From assembly GCA_017506865.1 (NCBI GenBank), contig JAFCMP010000087.1, forward strand, positions 240,034-304,033: a DNA stretch of 64,000 nt. The letters are read 5' to 3'. The DNA is from Tribonema minus. Taxonomy: Eukaryota > Sar > Xanthophyceae > Tribonematales > Tribonemataceae. The position numbers and the translations under genes are program-made. Under the pieces are notes generated by a model, which saw only the letters and a program-made list of their open reading frames with translations, ran no database searches and was not told the DNA's origin. This document shows positions 62,700 through 64,000 of this stretch, piece by piece. The first letter of the stretch is position 1. Each line of letters begins with the position of its first letter.

Positions 62700-62965
62700 C
62701 CTCAAACTGTTGAAGTTAGATAATAGAAGGTTGTTGGCCTCACTCAGACGCACCAGAAGAGCTCTTGGTTGTTGAAGTTGAGATTGGTGGAGCCATGCTA
62801 TTGCACGTTGAGCAGTGATATGACAGTTGAAGTTAGCATGAAGTTAAAGTTTGAATATCACCGTTGAAGTTCAATACCACATCAGGATCAATATCAACTT
62901 CAACAAGCGAGTAGTCGGCAGATGCCCCTGACATAGGGCTACAGCATGCCATAACCCAACTTCAA
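62700..62965. repeat. TTGAAG/CTTCAA-rich spacer
   Basis: At least eight (t)tgaagtt or aacttcaa elements. The same hexamer family marks repeat G. Confidence 0.7.
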
Positions 62966-62990
62966 TACCAGTTCTGTCCTGGAGACCTTA

Positions 62991-63998
62991 CTACTGGACA
63001 AGCGCCTCGGTTGCTTCTTGGCTTTCAGGGTCGCGGATGAGCGGAGCGGATCCTGTAGGCATGAATGGACTCACGGTCACTCGTACGTTAGCGGGCAGGT
63101 CAGCCGCAAGGCTGGAGTCAAAGGTAGGTTCTGGCTCGTTGCGCTGACGCGCGAACCCACGTAGTCTGTCACGCACGCCTTCGGCGAGGAGCTTAGCAGC
63201 ACGCACCTGAGATGAGGTCAGCTCCTCCCATGTGCCGTCTGAATAGCGCACGCGCCAGCGAGATTGTGCAAAGTCACGCACCTGGCCCCACAGGTAGTCA
63301 GTCGTGCCGGGCATGTCACTAACTTGTCTGACTACTTGCGTGCCACATGGATATCGCAGCAATGCAGCATCTTTTGACAGCGAGCGGTCTTCACGAGGAT
63401 GGTGACGCTCCGCGTAGGAAGGCATGTTCCCTTGGTGCTTGAGCTCGTATAAAGCATGGAACGTATCCAACACCCAAGGTGGTATGGAAAGCAGTTCAAT
63501 GAGCTCTTTCTCGTGCACCCACTCTGAGGTAGTGCCGTCGCAAGCCAACCATCTGTATGACCAGTTGCCATCATCATCAGCCTTGCGATCTAGAACTTGA
63601 CACAACTGCTGATCAGGGTCCAGCGCTTGCAGTTGCGCGGGGTCTAGGAGAGCGTGTACGCCCTCAATGTCAAGTCGCGCGGGTCTAGGGTGGTAGGGCT
63701 TTATGTTTTCAACATGCGCAGTCGTCTCACGAATGCGTGTGCCCATGAGCTGGCACTCAAACGAAAGTCCTGACTCACCGTATGGAGCCACGAGCCTCCA
63801 AGGACCAGTGAAGCGCTCCTCAATGGCGCTTGCGCGGCCGCGCGACGGTGGCTTCTTGATCCACACGTAGTCGCCCACGGTCACGTGCAGGGTGCGTTGG
63901 ACTTGATCGTTGCGAGCCTGGATGCGTTCAGCACGTTGCTGCAGCGCCTCGCCGATTGCCTCCTCAGCCATCTTGAGATTTTCTTGCAGGCGCTTCAC
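62991..63998 (-). CDS. Ty3/gypsy-type pol, C-terminal part: integrase tail, chromodomain-like and Tudor-like segments (partial)
   Basis: 335 codons open to the window edge. Residues 1-105: helix A-E-E-A-I-G-E-A-L-Q-Q-R-A, then V-G-D-Y-V-W-I-K-K-P-P, E-E-R-F-T-G-P-W-R-L-V-A-P and H-V-E-N-I-K-P-Y-H-P-R, the classic Ty3 integrase C-terminal domain. About 128-190: Q-V-L-D-R-K-A, Y-R-W-L-A-C-D-G-T-T-S-E-W-V, L-L-S-I-P-P-W-V-L-D-T-F, chromodomain-like. About 230-275: Y-L-W-G-Q-V-R-D-F-A, W-R-V-R-Y-S-D-G-T-W-E-E-L, Tudor/PWWP-like. The integrase core, RT and 5' parts lie beyond 64000. Such tails steer integration to marked chromatin in chromoviruses. Confidence 0.8.
   Translation of the reverse strand: MKRLQENLKMAEEAIGEALQQRAERIQARNDQVQRTLHVTVGDYVWIKKPPSRGRASAIEERFTGPWRLVAPYGESGLSFECQLMGTRIRETTAHVENIKPYHPRPARLDIEGVHALLDPAQLQALDPDQQLCQVLDRKADDDGNWSYRWLACDGTTSEWVHEKELIELLSIPPWVLDTFHALYELKHQGNMPSYAERHHPREDRSLSKDAALLRYPCGTQVVRQVSDMPGTTDYLWGQVRDFAQSRWRVRYSDGTWEELTSSQVRAAKLLAEGVRDRLRGFARQRNEPEPTFDSSLAADLPANVRVTVSPFMPTGSAPLIRDPESQEATEALVQ
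63006..63054. repeat. Right arm of the 49-bp inverted repeat
   Basis: Contains an intron-end-like string plus ggtcgcggatg in plus orientation. It also supplies the last codons of the minus-strand pol frame (G-S-A-P-L-I-R-D-P-E-S-Q-E-A-T-E). Confidence 0.9.
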
Positions 63999-64000
63999 CT

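Noticed and set aside
62991-63998. Identification of the 3' LTR of the Ty3-type element at 61.4-62.9 kb
   Set aside because: Only one side of the element is in the window, so no second copy exists to define LTR limits.
1-64000. tRNA or rRNA genes
   Set aside because: No cloverleaf with both A and B boxes and no rRNA-like conserved stretch was recognised by eye; a tRNAscan or Infernal run would be decisive.

Overview
The window looks like nuclear DNA of a eukaryote. Coding stretches are short and bounded by GT...AG splice sites, and there are no operons or Shine-Dalgarno-led genes. Plant/green-alga-type telomere-like (TTTAGGG-like) tracts and C/G and CAG/TTGAAG microsatellites are scattered through it, and most of the recognisable coding capacity is transposon-derived. 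A chlorophyte alga (Chlamydomonadales-like) is the best guess. It rests on repeat style, introns, telomere-like motifs and an OTU-protease LINE of the sort known from Chlamydomonas; it is inference.

Layout. 0-9.5 kb: degenerate repeats, one isolated DNA polymerase delta-like exon (3361-3502), a 90-bp LINE tail, repeat family B (first copy) and a broken reverse-transcriptase fragment. 9.57-12.96 kb: a complete non-autonomous LTR element (LTRs of 269 and 281 bp) with a minus-strand, repeat-rich coding region and no pol. 13.2-14.4 kb: first copy of a duplicated two-exon gene of unknown function (family C; second copy 25.0-26.3 kb). 16.0-16.5 kb: a MITE with 46-bp terminal inverted repeats. 16.7-21.7 kb: a minus-strand, multi-exon, decayed gene that reads like a Fanzor/TnpB-type RNA-guided nuclease. 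It has a RuvC-I-like exon, a helical insert and a C-terminal DRD-containing zinc-ribbon-like end, and its 5' exon is cut by a truncated LINE. 22.6-23.6 kb: repeat B, second copy.

27.8-44.3 kb: plus-strand blocks of a paralogue of the same Fanzor-like family, in order and non-overlapping, separated by a near-complete 9-kb LINE (28.5-37.5 kb, minus strand) and other repeats. The LINE encodes a 2983-codon ORF with Pro-rich repeats, zinc fingers, an OTU-like cysteine protease, RT and an R2-type restriction-like endonuclease, with no APE domain seen. A 76-bp-arm hairpin lies just beside the LINE 3' end.

45.7-53.3 kb: one enormous Gly/Ser/Ala/Cys-rich repetitive reading frame, about 2560 codons including two in-frame stops near its 5' end, of unknown function. 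Its last 1.8 kb and downstream flank are duplicated as a frameshifted copy at 58.3-61.4 kb. Between the copies sit a further Fanzor-like exon (54.6-54.8 kb) and a TTAA-flanked TIR element inserted inside an older copy of its own family (54.9-56.5 kb). 62.5-64.0 kb: the 3' end of a Ty3/gypsy-type pol (integrase C-terminus, chromodomain-like and Tudor-like segments) on the minus strand, running off the window, with a 49-bp inverted repeat spanning its end.

The host appears to contribute few or no intact genes. The window is a nest of transposons inserted into, and duplicated beside, one another.
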